DNA of 64,000 nt from Candidatus Kapaibacterium thiocyanatum (lineage in GTDB: Bacteria > Bacteroidota > Ignavibacteria > Kapaibacteriales > Kapaibacteriaceae), in contig MKVH01000020.1 of assembly GCA_001899175.1 (NCBI GenBank), forward strand, positions 1 through 64,000, given 5' to 3'. Both the position numbers and the translations under genes were made by a program. Under the pieces are notes generated by a model. That model was given only the letters and a program-made list of their open reading frames with translations. It made no database searches and was not told the origin of the DNA. This document shows, one piece after another, positions 19,756-27,897 of the stretch (the first letter of the stretch is position 1; each line of letters starts with the position of its first letter).

Positions 19756-20229
19756 ATGGCATTGGCTCCCGGCACCATCGCACCGGACTTCGCCCTCTTC
19801 GATGGCGACAAGAACAAGGTCAGCCTGTCCGCACAGCGCGGCAAGAACGTCGTACTCGCCTTCTTCCCCGCAGCGTTCACGGGCGTATGCAAAGCCGAAC
19901 TCTGTTCGTTCCAGTCGGCCATACAACGACTCAATTCCATCAATGCCACCGTTCTGGCCGTGGCAGCGGATGGGCCGTTCGCGAACAAGGCTTTCGCCGA
20001 CGAGAATGGTCTGACGTTCCCCGTGCTGAGCGACTACACACGTGAGACCATCGAAGCCTATGACGTCGTGCTGCAGGACTTCGCAGGACTGCCCGGCTAT
20101 ACGGCGTCGCAACGTGCAACGTTCGTGATCGATGCCGAAGGCATCATCCGCCATGTGGACGTGACACCCAATCCCGGTGTCGAGCCGAACTACGATGAGA
20201 TCTATGCTGCCGTCGATGCACTGAAGTGA
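19756..20229 (+). CDS. Thiol peroxidase/peroxiredoxin (AhpC/TSA, Bcp/AhpE-like)
   Basis: 157 aa, full length for a Bcp/AhpE-type peroxiredoxin. Peroxiredoxins reduce hydrogen peroxide and organic hydroperoxides through a reactive Cys. The active-site motif PAAFTGVC (PxxxTxxC) puts the peroxidatic Cys at residue 45. A second Cys at residue 50 is spaced as in E. coli Bcp and could be the resolving Cys. The N-terminus (GTIAPDFALFDGDKNKVSLS) and the later VIDAEGIIRHV are standard thioredoxin-fold elements. GGAG lies seven bases before the ATG. Single-gene transcript, ended by the hairpin at 20286-20318. Confidence 0.92.
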   Translation: MALAPGTIAPDFALFDGDKNKVSLSAQRGKNVVLAFFPAAFTGVCKAELCSFQSAIQRLNSINATVLAVAADGPFANKAFADENGLTFPVLSDYTRETIEAYDVVLQDFAGLPGYTASQRATFVIDAEGIIRHVDVTPNPGVEPNYDEIYAAVDALK

Positions 20230-20285
20230 TCGTACAGACCCTGTCTACTGACAGAAACGTATGCAATCATGACCAGAATACTATC

Positions 20286-20318
20286 GAAAAAGGTCGCCCT
20301 ACGCAGGCGACCTTTTTC
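20286..20318. terminator. Bidirectional intrinsic terminator
   Basis: A perfect 8-bp stem (aggtcgcc, 20291-20298; ggcgacct, 20306-20313) is flanked by A and T runs on either side, so it can end both the peroxiredoxin transcript and the convergent membrane-protein genes. Confidence 0.85.
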
Positions 20319-20436
20319 GTTCAGGGCATTTCTTTCACGAACGACGGTGATCCGTTTCCGACCCCTTTCTTACGAGTGAAGAGCACGGTACGGTAACTCA
20401 TCGCTCCGCAAGCGCGGTATCATAGGATGATCGGCA

Positions 20437-21072
20437 TCACCTCTGTCGATCAATCAATCCTATCGAATGCGATCCGACGGACGACCCACTCGCATTCCTG
20501 TAGACGACGTGGCTATCCCTGGTAGCGAAGGACACGACCCGGTCGAGGAGAGCGGCAGGATGTGGTTTCGACCGTCCGACAGGGTGCTTCGACATCCTCC
20601 ACACGCCGACGATCACGATGACGGGAGAGCACAGAAGCAGGAGCGACAGGAGATAGATGACGACGCCTGGTGAGTTGGCCATGATGACGGTCAGAACGGC
20701 TTCGGACCATTCCCTATGGAACGAACGGACGTTCTCGTCCGGATGCCGTTCCATCCGGGAGTACAGTGAATGGTCGGAGCCGGATGCAGGGTCCGGAAGA
20801 ACAGGTCTGTACCGTACCAGCATCGGCAGAGCGAGGCGGTTCGCATCGTGAACCATGTCGGTCATTGCGTCGCTCACGGCGAGAAACAACCCTGCGTCGA
20901 TATGCAGATGTCCCTGTCCGTAGGCCTGGCGGAATCTGATGATCACCTCCATCGCACGGGCACGGGACCATGCCTGCAACCGGGGAAGTACCAGACCCGA
21001 TACGAGAACCCGTACCAGAGTGGAAACGATGAGAAAGAGGATGGCATAGGCGACGATGACCGGAAGTGTCAT
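20437..21072 (-). CDS. Small membrane protein of unknown function, two transmembrane segments
   Basis: 211 aa. Hydrophobic segments at about residues 2-25 (LPVIVAYAILFLIVSTLVRV) and 135-158 (VVIYLLSLLLLCSPVIVIVG), separated by a soluble loop with GQGHLHIDAGLFLAVSDA. No family recognised. The start at 21072 was chosen because AAGGAAGG lies about eight bases upstream and the first membrane segment then begins at the N-terminus. It follows another small membrane-protein gene by 43 bases, so the two are probably co-transcribed toward the terminator at 20286-20318. Confidence 0.65.
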   Translation of the reverse strand: MTLPVIVAYAILFLIVSTLVRVLVSGLVLPRLQAWSRARAMEVIIRFRQAYGQGHLHIDAGLFLAVSDAMTDMVHDANRLALPMLVRYRPVLPDPASGSDHSLYSRMERHPDENVRSFHREWSEAVLTVIMANSPGVVIYLLSLLLLCSPVIVIVGVWRMSKHPVGRSKPHPAALLDRVVSFATRDSHVVYRNASGSSVGSHSIGLIDRQR

Positions 21073-21115
21073 GATCGAACCTTCCTTCGTCAAGGTGTTG
21101 AAAACAGTGTCGACG

Positions 21116-21439
21116 TCACCCGGGCCGTTCCTTGCCAGCAGAGGCTCGCCGGTTGAACCACAAGAGACCGAATAGAATTGCCAATCCCCATGCGACCAGA
21201 GACGGAACGTCCTGTTGCATTGCCTTGACCAGTTCCACAACAGTTTCCTTACGCCGGGTATTGTCCATCGTTATCGCGGCCACGAGCACGAAGGCTCCGA
21301 CAGCATTGCCCAGTACGTTTCCTTTGGAAACACAGGTGAGGAGAACGACCTTCGACACATACAGACAGGAACCAATGATCCAGGCCGGCACCTGCCAGGC
21401 GTTGAGCGCCCTGAGCTGCCTGAAAACTTCTCTGTCCAT
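21116..21439 (-). CDS. Small membrane protein of unknown function
   Basis: 107 aa with hydrophobic segments near residues 20-34 and 45-57 and a stronger one near 83-96 (LVAWGLAILFGLLWF). Basic residues follow the last segment (NRRASAGKERPG). No recognised domain. It lies directly upstream of the 211-aa membrane-protein gene in the same direction. The ribosome site before ATG 21439 is weak. Confidence 0.55.
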   Translation of the reverse strand: MDREVFRQLRALNAWQVPAWIIGSCLYVSKVVLLTCVSKGNVLGNAVGAFVLVAAITMDNTRRKETVVELVKAMQQDVPSLVAWGLAILFGLLWFNRRASAGKERPG

Positions 21440-21589
21440 CGGAGTCGGTACGATCGGATTCCGGAGCGAAAGGATGGCGATCGATGGTACGAGTATACGA
21501 CGCGAGTTCCGGCATCCTCGGTCGGAGACGACGAATCAGGACCATCGATATATGATCGTGGATTCCGGATTCGCGAATGTGACGGCCGG

Positions 21590-21624
21590 AAAAAAGAAAA
21601 GGTCGCCCGATAGAGGCGACCTTC
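21590..21624 (-). terminator. Intrinsic terminator of the 122-aa protein gene
   Basis: On the minus strand a stem of AAGGTCGCC with GGCGACCTT around the loop TCTATC is followed by TTTTCTTTTTT. The stem sequence is almost the same as that of the terminator at 20286-20318. Confidence 0.8.
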
Positions 21625-21706
21625 TTCCATTCGCGGCTTTTCTCCCACAAAAAGCTGCGGTTCCTTCTATGCTGCATGCCGTGCCGGCAGGCTTGGGATC
21701 GGAACG

Positions 21707-22075
21707 TTACTCGCCGGCGGTGTTTTTCCGCGGGCGCCCGTAGCGACGCTCGGATTTCTTCTTCATCCCGAGCGTGGTGATCTGGTCGGAGTCGTCTCCG
21801 TATTGTGCGATCACCTGTCGCTTGGCACCCAACACAAGCTCGTGAAAAGCCCATTCGACTTCCAGAGCCTGCTGGCGGGCGCGGGCCAATTCATCCATGG
21901 CCCGCTGTTCCGCCGCGAGTGCCTCATCCATCTTCTCCATTGCTTCCCGCAAGGCGGCCGACGTGAAGTCAGGGTTACTGGGAGAGTAGTCCCGAAGAGC
22001 CAGCACCGCCGTAGCGATTTGCTGGTCCTTCTTCAGGATCCTCTGCGTCACCCGTGTTGTCTTCCGTTTCGACAT
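21707..22075 (-). CDS. Small helical, basic-tailed protein of unknown function
   Basis: 122 aa, predicted mostly alpha-helical. Residues about 38-75 form an Ala/Glu-rich probable coiled coil (AALREAMEKMDEALAAEQRA). The C-terminus is strongly basic (GMKKKSERRYGRPRK), suggesting nucleic-acid contact. No family assigned. A well-formed Bacteroidota-type promoter lies about 85 bases upstream, and a good terminator follows, so it is a single-gene unit. Confidence 0.65.
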   Translation of the reverse strand: MSKRKTTRVTQRILKKDQQIATAVLALRDYSPSNPDFTSAALREAMEKMDEALAAEQRAMDELARARQQALEVEWAFHELVLGAKRQVIAQYGDDSDQITTLGMKKKSERRYGRPRKNTAGE

Positions 22076-22471
22076 TGATGCGGATTCCCCGAAGCGACAT
22101 GGAGAGAGACTTATGCTGCATGCCTTTACACTTTTGTCTCAAGTGTATTAACATGGATGCAAACTTAATTGATTTTATATGCGAAGTAAAGTCCTTTTCA
22201 ACGGTCATGAGATATTTTTTTCAACGCATACCTCTTTACCATGCAGTCGTTATTCCCTGCATGATCATATGCATGGACTTTCGTCGCGCCACAATCATGT
22301 ACAGATGCTCATGATCTCATTCTTGATCCGTGCATACTGACGACATCGTCGTGCATACCCTATACACGTGAACATGTGAAGGATACGGACACCCCGTATT
22401 ACCGATCACGCACGACCGTCATGGACGGCATCCTTCCGCGAAGGCCCGACGACTCCTGCCCCACAAACGCA
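22076..22471. other. AT-rich intergenic region with one promoter
   Basis: About 400 bases, visibly more AT-rich than its surroundings (the stretch 22130-22330 in particular). It holds the promoter of the 122-aa gene near 22160-22190. Beyond that I see no open frame with a ribosome site and no RNA structure I can name. Confidence 0.4.
22160..22190 (-). promoter_or_regulatory. Bacteroidota-type promoter of the 122-aa gene
   Basis: On the minus strand, TTTA (22190-22187), a 19-base spacer, then TAAGTTTG (22167-22160). This fits the sigma-ABfr pattern TTTG-N19-TAnnTTTG with one mismatch in the -33 box. Confidence 0.55.
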
Positions 22472-22495
22472 GAACGCCACCCGAAGGTGGCGTTC
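22472..22495 (-). terminator. Hairpin downstream of gcvH
   Basis: A 10-bp stem (gaacgccacc / ggtggcgttc) with loop cgaa. The minus-strand downstream tract is only moderately T-rich, so it may act as a weak intrinsic terminator for efp-accB-accC-gcvH. Confidence 0.65.
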
Positions 22496-22524
22496 ACGAT
22501 GTCGTCCATCCGCAATGGAGGGGC

Positions 22525-22908
22525 TTACTGTCCGATCAGCGCCTTGTACTCGTCCACCCCCATCAGTCCCTTGAGTTCATCGGGATTGGCGAGTTCGATC
22601 TTGACGAGCCAGCCTGCGCCGTAGGGATCCTTGTTCACGGTTTCGGGCGCGCCGTTGACGTCGTTGACTTCGACGATCTTGCCGGTGACGGGAGCGTACA
22701 GATCGGCGACGGTCTTCACGGCTTCGATGGAACCGAAGGTGCCGCCCTGGTCGACGGATATCGATGCATCGGGAATGTCGACGTAGACGACGTCGCCAAG
22801 TTCTCCCTGTGCATGATCCGTAACACCGATCGTGCCGATGTTACCTTCGACGCGGATCCATTCATGATCCCTGGTATACTTAAGATCTGCGGGAAAGTTC
22901 ATCGTCAT
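22525..22908 (-). CDS. gcvH: Glycine cleavage system H protein
   Basis: 127 aa, the usual length of GcvH, which carries the aminomethyl group between the P, T and L proteins on a swinging lipoyl arm. The lipoylation site is Lys65 in [15 protein letters not shown]. Other family marks are [30 protein letters not shown] and [13 protein letters not shown] 22908 overlaps the accC stop by ATGA, so translation is probably coupled to biotin carboxylase. A second in-frame ATG lies at 22902. gcvP and gcvT are not in the window. It ends the efp-accB-accC-gcvH unit. Confidence 0.95.
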   Translation of the reverse strand: MTMNFPADLKYTRDHEWIRVEGNIGTIGVTDHAQGELGDVVYVDIPDASISVDQGGTFGSIEAVKTVADLYAPVTGKIVEVNDVNGAPETVNKDPYGAGWLVKIELANPDELKGLMGVDEYKALIGQ

Positions 22909-24245
22909 GCCCTCCAGTCGTGTGTATCAAGATATTTGGTGTCGAATTCGCCGGCTATGAAGTCTGCATTCTCCATCATCTTGCGATGGAACGGAATCGT
23001 CGTCTGGATACCCTCGATCACGAACTCGTCCAGGGCGCGGCGCATCTTGAGGATGGTCTCCATGCGTGTGGGTGCGAACGTGATGAGCTTGGCCACCATC
23101 GAATCGTAATACGGCGGGATCACGTAGCCCTGATAGATGTGCGAGTCGACGCGGACACCAGGGCCGCCGGGGAAGTTCAGGCTTTCGATCCGGCCCGGTG
23201 AGGGGCGGAAGTCGTGCATCGGATCCTCGGCATTGATACGGCACTCGATACTGTGGAGCACGGGGTCCTTCGGTGTGATCGTCAGACGTTCACCCGAGGC
23301 CACGATGATCTGTTCCTTGATGAGATCGTATCCGAGGGATTGTTCCGTGACGGGATGTTCGACCTGGATACGGGTGTTCATTTCCATGAAGTAGAAATTC
23401 CGGTGCTTGTCCACCAGGAATTCGATCGTCCCTGCACCGACGTAGTTCACGCTGGCTGCGCCTTTTACGGCGGCTTCACCCATGCGCCTGCGAAGGTCGG
23501 GCGTCATGATGGGCGACGGCGCTTCCTCGATGAGCTTCTGGTGCCGGCGCTGGATGGAGCACTCACGTTCGTTCAGCGATATGACGTTGCCGTGCGTATC
23601 GGCGAAGACCTGTATCTCGATGTGGCGGGGTTCTTCGACGAACTTCTCGATGTAGATATCGCCATTGCCGAAGGAGGCCTCGGCTTCACCACGTGCCGTC
23701 GTATAGGCACGTTCGAGTTCGGACGGCTCCGGCACGTAGCGCATGCCCTTGCCACCGCCACCGGCCACGGCCTTGAGCATGAGGGGATAGCCGACTTCGT
23801 CGGCGACGCGCTTCGCATCCTCGAGCGTAGGTACGATACCTTCCGAGCCGGGCACGACCGGCACGCCGGCGGCTACCATCGTTTCCTTCGCGATGGACTT
23901 GTTGCCCATCCGTACGATGGCGTCAGGCGACGGCCCCACGAAGATGATGTTGCAGTCGGTACAGATTTCCGCGAACGTAGCATTCTCCGCGAGGAAGCCG
24001 AAGCCAGGATGGATTGCATCGGCATTCGTAACTTCCGCTGCGGCGATGATCGACGGAATGTTGAGATAACTCAACTTGCTTTGCGCCGGGCCGATGCAGA
24101 CGGCTTCGTCGGCGAAGCGAACGTGGAGGGAAGCGCGATCCGCTTCGGAATACACGGCGACGGTGCGGATGCCCATCTCCTTCGCAGCGCGAATGATGCG
24201 CAGGGCGATTTCACCGCGGTTGGCGATAAGAAGCTTTTTGATCAT
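22905..24245 (-). CDS. accC: Acetyl-CoA carboxylase, biotin carboxylase subunit
   Basis: 446 aa, standard for AccC. It uses ATP and bicarbonate to carboxylate the biotin on AccB, the first step of fatty-acid synthesis. The N-terminal Rossmann-type start is [20 protein letters not shown]. The ATP-grasp glycine loop is [10 protein letters not shown] (about residue 163), and the catalytic region is [15 protein letters not shown]. The C-terminal biotin carboxylase domain follows. It lies 15 bases after accB and overlaps gcvH by four bases. The carboxyltransferase genes accA and accD are not in this window. Confidence 0.96.
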   Translation of the reverse strand: MIKKLLIANRGEIALRIIRAAKEMGIRTVAVYSEADRASLHVRFADEAVCIGPAQSKLSYLNIPSIIAAAEVTNADAIHPGFGFLAENATFAEICTDCNIIFVGPSPDAIVRMGNKSIAKETMVAAGVPVVPGSEGIVPTLEDAKRVADEVGYPLMLKAVAGGGGKGMRYVPEPSELERAYTTARGEAEASFGNGDIYIEKFVEEPRHIEIQVFADTHGNVISLNERECSIQRRHQKLIEEAPSPIMTPDLRRRMGEAAVKGAASVNYVGAGTIEFLVDKHRNFYFMEMNTRIQVEHPVTEQSLGYDLIKEQIIVASGERLTITPKDPVLHSIECRINAEDPMHDFRPSPGRIESLNFPGGPGVRVDSHIYQGYVIPPYYDSMVAKLITFAPTRMETILKMRRALDEFVIEGIQTTIPFHRKMMENADFIAGEFDTKYLDTHDWRA

Positions 24246-24260
24246 GGCATCCCGTTCGGA

Positions 24261-24737
24261 TTAGTCCGGCTTGATCACGAACATGGGCTGGTTGTATTCT
24301 ACGGCCTGTGAATTCTCCACGAGAATCTTCACGATGGTGCCGGAGACTTCGCTCTCGATCTCGTTCATCAGCTTCATGGCTTCGACGATACAGAGAGGAT
24401 CACCCACGTTCACGTGCGAGCCCACTTGCACGAACGGATCGGCATCCGGTGCGGGAGCACGGTAGAACGTCCCGACGATCGGGGAATTGATGGTCTGACC
24501 TCCCTCGTCCGCGCTGGGCGCGGCGGGTGCGGGAGCAGACGGTGCCGGTACGGCAGGTGCCGCCGGAGCAGGTGCTGCGGCAGGAACCGGCATGACTTGA
24601 TAGGCAGGCTGCGCTGCCGCTACGGCGGCAACCTGTTTGGACATCTGGATCTTGATGCCTTCTTCCTCGATCTCCAACTCGGTAACGGTGCTGTCGTCAA
24701 AGATCTTCAGAAGGCGACGTAGGTAGTTGAGGTCCAT
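24261..24737 (-). CDS. accB: Acetyl-CoA carboxylase biotin carboxyl carrier protein
   Basis: 158 aa. The N-terminal domain ([20 protein letters not shown]) is followed by a long Ala/Pro linker (residues about 40-78) and a biotinyl domain with the site [12 protein letters not shown] (biotinyl Lys122). The carrier shuttles carboxybiotin between AccC and the carboxyltransferase. ATG 24737 was chosen for its GGAGGAGA ribosome site; an upstream in-frame extension would add 14 unrelated residues. It lies 57 bases after efp, as in many bacteria. Confidence 0.95.
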   Translation of the reverse strand: MDLNYLRRLLKIFDDSTVTELEIEEEGIKIQMSKQVAAVAAAQPAYQVMPVPAAAPAPAAPAVPAPSAPAPAAPSADEGGQTINSPIVGTFYRAPAPDADPFVQVGSHVNVGDPLCIVEAMKLMNEIESEVSGTIVKILVENSQAVEYNQPMFVIKPD

Positions 24738-24794
24738 CGTTGTCTCCTCCGTGAATGGTGATACGGGGCTTGCCGCCACTTGACGGCAGGACCA

Positions 24795-25361
24795 TTATTC
24801 CTTGACGCGATCGAGGTAGTTACCCGATGACGTGTCAACGCGAATCAGATCGCCCTCGTTCACGAAGAGCGGAACGTTAACATTGGTACCCGTTTCGACG
24901 GTTGCCGGCTTCAGCACGTTGGTGGCCGTATCGCCACGAACCCCAGGTTCCGTATGCGTCACGCGCAGCGTAACGTGTCCCGGAATCTGGATCGAGACGA
25001 CGGCTTCCTGTTCGTCACGAGCGATCTGGACTTCCTGGCCTTCCTTGATGAAGCGCGACGCCTCACCTACGACGGCGGGATCGACGGGAATCTGGTCGTA
25101 CGTCTCCGAATCCATGAAGACGAAGCTGTCACCATCGCGATACAGGTACGAGAAGTTGCGCGTTTCCACACGAACGAACTCGATCGTCTCACCGGAACGG
25201 AAACGTTCTTCCTTGAGCTTGCCATTCTTGATGACGCGCATCTTCACCTGATAGAAGGCGCGCAGATTGCCCGGCGTCCGGTGAATGGATTCAAGCACGA
25301 CGCAGAGTTCCCCCTGATGCTTGATCACCGCGCCTACGCGCAGATCGGCTGTGGTTGCCAT
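24795..25361 (-). CDS. efp: Translation elongation factor P
   Basis: 188 aa, full length. EF-P binds ribosomes stalled at polyproline stretches. All three OB/KOW domains are present, with ends such as FVFMDSETYDQI, VTLRVTHTEPGVRGDTATN and GDLIRVDTSSGNYLDRV. The tip loop that carries a modified Lys34 in E. coli reads PGNLRAF here, so Asn32 sits at the Lys position and Arg34 two residues later. From memory, Chlorobi EF-Ps look like this. ATG 25361 begins MATTADLRVG, as expected; the longer frame runs into the tRNA. The tRNA-Cys gene is 33 bases upstream. Confidence 0.95.
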   Translation of the reverse strand: MATTADLRVGAVIKHQGELCVVLESIHRTPGNLRAFYQVKMRVIKNGKLKEERFRSGETIEFVRVETRNFSYLYRDGDSFVFMDSETYDQIPVDPAVVGEASRFIKEGQEVQIARDEQEAVVSIQIPGHVTLRVTHTEPGVRGDTATNVLKPATVETGTNVNVPLFVNEGDLIRVDTSSGNYLDRVKE

Positions 25362-25394
25362 GAAGTTCGACGTTGTTAGGACAAATCTTTTTCG

Positions 25395-25465
25395 AGGTTC
25401 CGGCCGGATTCGAACCGACGTACGAGCTTTTGCAGAGCTCTGTATAGCCACTCTACCACGGAACC
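25395..25465 (-). tRNA. tRNA-Cys (GCA)
   Basis: A 71-base cloverleaf on the minus strand: acceptor GGTTCCG/CGGAACC, anticodon stem GAGCT/AGCTC around loop CTGCAAA (anticodon GCA), T arm GTCGG-TTCGAAT-CCGGC. CCA is not encoded. A -7-like box TATATTCG lies 8 bases before the 5' end (25474-25481). Confidence 0.93.
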
Positions 25466-25579
25466 AGAGATTGCGAATATACGGCAGGCGGACAAAACCG
25501 CAGCAACGTTCTTCGTTTCGGAATCGGGCGGAGGCCTTGCGACATCATGATGCAGGCAGCTCCATCCGATGATAAACAA

Positions 25580-25606
25580 GGGACTTCCGTTCGTTCCGGA
25601 AGTCCC
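25580..25606 (-). terminator. Intrinsic terminator downstream of the OmpA-like gene
   Basis: A 10-bp stem (gggacttccg / cggaagtccc) with a 7-base loop; on the minus strand it is followed by TTGTTTATC. It ends the run that includes the WD40 and OmpA-like genes and separates it from tRNA-Cys. Confidence 0.75.
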
Positions 25607-25632
25607 CTGCAATTCTTTTCAACACCCGATGA

Positions 25633-26343
25633 TCAGACCTTCGTGACGACGAGGTAGACCGGGCCGACGTAACGCTTGCCCTTGGCGGCCTTGCGGATCG
25701 GAGGCGGATTCAGCGGGTCGGTCGTATTCACCGTGCGCGTCGTGATACGCTGCGCATTGACGCCACCCTTCTGCAGATAGGCCTTGATCGTAGCAGAACG
25801 CTCGGCACTCAACTTGCCGATGCTCTCGCTTGTTCCCTCTTCGTCGGGATAGCAGACCACTTCGACGTTCACCCCCTGGTTCTTCACGAGCATGTGAGCC
25901 AGCTCATCGAGCTCGTCTTCCGTACCGACCTTGATCGTCGTCTTCTTGAGATCGAAGGGGATGGGTACCACGGCGAGCTTCTTGCCCACTTCCATGGGAC
26001 GCACCACGAAGTCCTTCGATATCTCCGCGTACTTGCTGGTCTTAGGAACGTCGACCTTGAATTCCTGGATGAAGAAGCGCGGATCCTCGATATGGATGGA
26101 ATACGTTTCGCCAGGCTTCAGGCCCGTCACGAGATAGCCATCGTTCGGATTGCTGCGGCTGCCCTGTCCTACCTTCTTGCCTGCAGCATCGTACAGGGCA
26201 TAATTGGCTTCGACGGGAGCGAGCGTGTTGGCGTTCAGCATCTGGCCCGTCAGCGTGACGACGGTTCCGATGGCTGATTGAGCGGACATCTGTACGGCGC
26301 CGGCAGCGGCCAGCGCCATGATGGAAAGCGTGATCTTCTTCAT
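25633..26343 (-). CDS. OmpA-family C-terminal domain protein
   Basis: 236 aa with signal peptide (MKKITLSIMALAAAGAVQMS). An Ig-like/carboxypeptidase-regulatory stretch comes first (TLTGQMLNANTLAPVEANYA, GLKPGETYSI). The C-terminal part looks like an OmpA peptidoglycan-binding fold (DELDELAHMLVKNQGVNVEV, GKLSAERSATIKAYLQKGGV, QRITTRTVN). Such proteins tether the outer membrane to peptidoglycan. It lies three bases after the WD40 gene, so the two are co-translated, and it is followed by a terminator. Confidence 0.85.
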   Translation of the reverse strand: MKKITLSIMALAAAGAVQMSAQSAIGTVVTLTGQMLNANTLAPVEANYALYDAAGKKVGQGSRSNPNDGYLVTGLKPGETYSIHIEDPRFFIQEFKVDVPKTSKYAEISKDFVVRPMEVGKKLAVVPIPFDLKKTTIKVGTEDELDELAHMLVKNQGVNVEVVCYPDEEGTSESIGKLSAERSATIKAYLQKGGVNAQRITTRTVNTTDPLNPPPIRKAAKGKRYVGPVYLVVTKV

Positions 26344-26346
26344 CGG

Positions 26347-27354
26347 TTATCGTCCTCCCTTGTCGTTACGACCACGTTCGGAACCCGTTTCCGTGAGCAT
26401 GCGCACCGATCCGTCGGCACAGCCGAGCAGGATGATACCGGCATTGCTGGTACAGTCGATCGACCAGATCTCGACACCGGTGTTGAACGTCATGAGGTTC
26501 TGCCCAGTGATGATGTCCCACATCTTGACGGTCTTGTCGAGACTCGCCGAAATGAGTGTGCGGTTGTCCTCGGCGAACGAAAGGTCCTGGACGAGATCGG
26601 TATGTGCATTGATGCTGCGGAGCAGCTCGCCCGAAGGCATGGCCCAGATCTTGATCACGCCGTCCTGATCGGACGATGCAAGATACTTCGAATCGAAGCT
26701 GTAGAGCACCGTGAGGACCGGTGCGTTGTGTCCCGTCAGGGTCATCACGGGATCCTTCTTCGCGAGATCCGTCGACCAGATCTTGATCGTGCGGTCGTCG
26801 CTGCAGGAAGCGATCCACTTGCTGTCGTACGAATAGGCCACGTTGTTGGTCTGGAGCGTATGACCACGCAGGGTCTTGGCTTCCACGCCGAGCTTCACGT
26901 CCCACAGCTTCACCGTCTTGTCGAACGACGTGCTGGCCACCATGTCGCTGTTGCCGTCCTGGCTGAAGTAGACACCGGCGACTTCGGCAGTATGACCGCG
27001 CAGGATCTTCTCCTGCTTGCCCGTTTCCGCATTCCAGATGCGGACGGTACGGTCGCTGCTGCCACTGGCCAGCCACTTGTCGTCTCCGGAAAACGACAGG
27101 TTATTCACCTGACCGGCATGACCCTTGAGCGTCATGAGCTCCTTGCCATCGGGCAGGCTCCAGAGCTTGATGGTCTCGTCGAGACTGCAGGTGGCGAATT
27201 TCGTATTCGCATCGTTCACGAACACGCCGAGGACCTCATCGGCATGCTTGCCGACGATCTTCATTGTGTATGAACGCTGCTGTGCCCAGGCCGTGGTGGC
27301 GATCAGCGCGATCGCTGCTGCCAGGCCTGCACAGGTGCGTACGGTACGCATCAT
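26347..27354 (-). CDS. Secreted WD40-repeat beta-propeller protein
   Basis: 335 aa with signal peptide (MMRTVRTCAGLAAAIALIAT, cleavage near WAQ). About seven WD40 repeats follow, with clear GH...WD/IW endings: DETIKLWSLPDGKELMTLKG, DRTVRIWNAETGKQEKILRG, DKTVKLWDV, DRTIKIWSTD, DGVIKIWAMPSG, DKTVKMWDI. WD40 propellers are protein-interaction scaffolds. Export and the three-base spacing to an OmpA-like gene suggest a cell-envelope role, as inference. Confidence 0.85.
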   Translation of the reverse strand: MMRTVRTCAGLAAAIALIATTAWAQQRSYTMKIVGKHADEVLGVFVNDANTKFATCSLDETIKLWSLPDGKELMTLKGHAGQVNNLSFSGDDKWLASGSSDRTVRIWNAETGKQEKILRGHTAEVAGVYFSQDGNSDMVASTSFDKTVKLWDVKLGVEAKTLRGHTLQTNNVAYSYDSKWIASCSDDRTIKIWSTDLAKKDPVMTLTGHNAPVLTVLYSFDSKYLASSDQDGVIKIWAMPSGELLRSINAHTDLVQDLSFAEDNRTLISASLDKTVKMWDIITGQNLMTFNTGVEIWSIDCTSNAGIILLGCADGSVRMLTETGSERGRNDKGGR

Positions 27355-27402
27355 ACATCGAACCCTTGTAGATGAACGGATTTGCGAAACGTAACGACTC
27401 GA

Positions 27403-27837
27403 TCAGGAAGCTGCGGCAACCCTCGCACGCAGGTCGGCGGCGATCATCGTCAGATCCTGTGCTATACGCAAGGCTTCTTCCCTCGACTGATCCTCCGGCG
27501 TGACCGGCGGTGCGACGTCGACGGCGTCGACCGGCCCCTCTTCTTCCATCGTCGTGCCGATCAACTCGACATCATTCTCAAGCTCCTCCAGCACGCTGTT
27601 CTGCTTGAGGTATTCCTTGGCTCCCGCCACGGTATACCGTTCCTGACGCAGAAGACGCTTGATGAGCCGCAACACGGCCAGGTCCCGGTGCGTGTACACA
27701 CGGTTCCCCGCCCTGTTCTTCTGCGGCCGCAACTGGGAGAATTCCCGCTCCCAGTATCGAAGCACGTGCTGTTCCTCACCGACGATCTTGCTGACCTCGG
27801 TGATGGAATAGTAAAGCTTTCTGATGGCTGTCTTCAT
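27403..27837 (-). CDS. MerR-family transcriptional regulator
   Basis: 144 aa. The N-terminal winged helix is typical of MerR (LYYSITEVSKIVGEEQHVLR, YWEREFSQLRPQKNRAGNRV, YTHRDLAVLRLIKRLL), and the region up to about residue 90 includes the dimer helix. The C-terminal tail is acidic (EEEGPVDAVDVAPPVTPEDQ) with no Cys-rich metal site, so the effector is unknown. The gene lies 60 bases after ftsW and 48 bases before the WD40 gene. Confidence 0.88.
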   Translation of the reverse strand: MKTAIRKLYYSITEVSKIVGEEQHVLRYWEREFSQLRPQKNRAGNRVYTHRDLAVLRLIKRLLRQERYTVAGAKEYLKQNSVLEELENDVELIGTTMEEEGPVDAVDVAPPVTPEDQSREEALRIAQDLTMIAADLRARVAAAS

Positions 27838-27897
27838 AACGGGCCGAGTATACGAAAAAAGGTGGACTGGACAGTGCTGACCCGCACGATGTTCCCG

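Noticed and set aside
22174-22201. An E. coli-type promoter (TTGAAA, 16 bases, TATAAA) before the 122-aa gene
   Set aside because: The overlapping TTTA-N19-TAAGTTTG pattern fits the promoter type seen elsewhere in the window better, so the sigma-70-like match is probably chance in AT-rich DNA.
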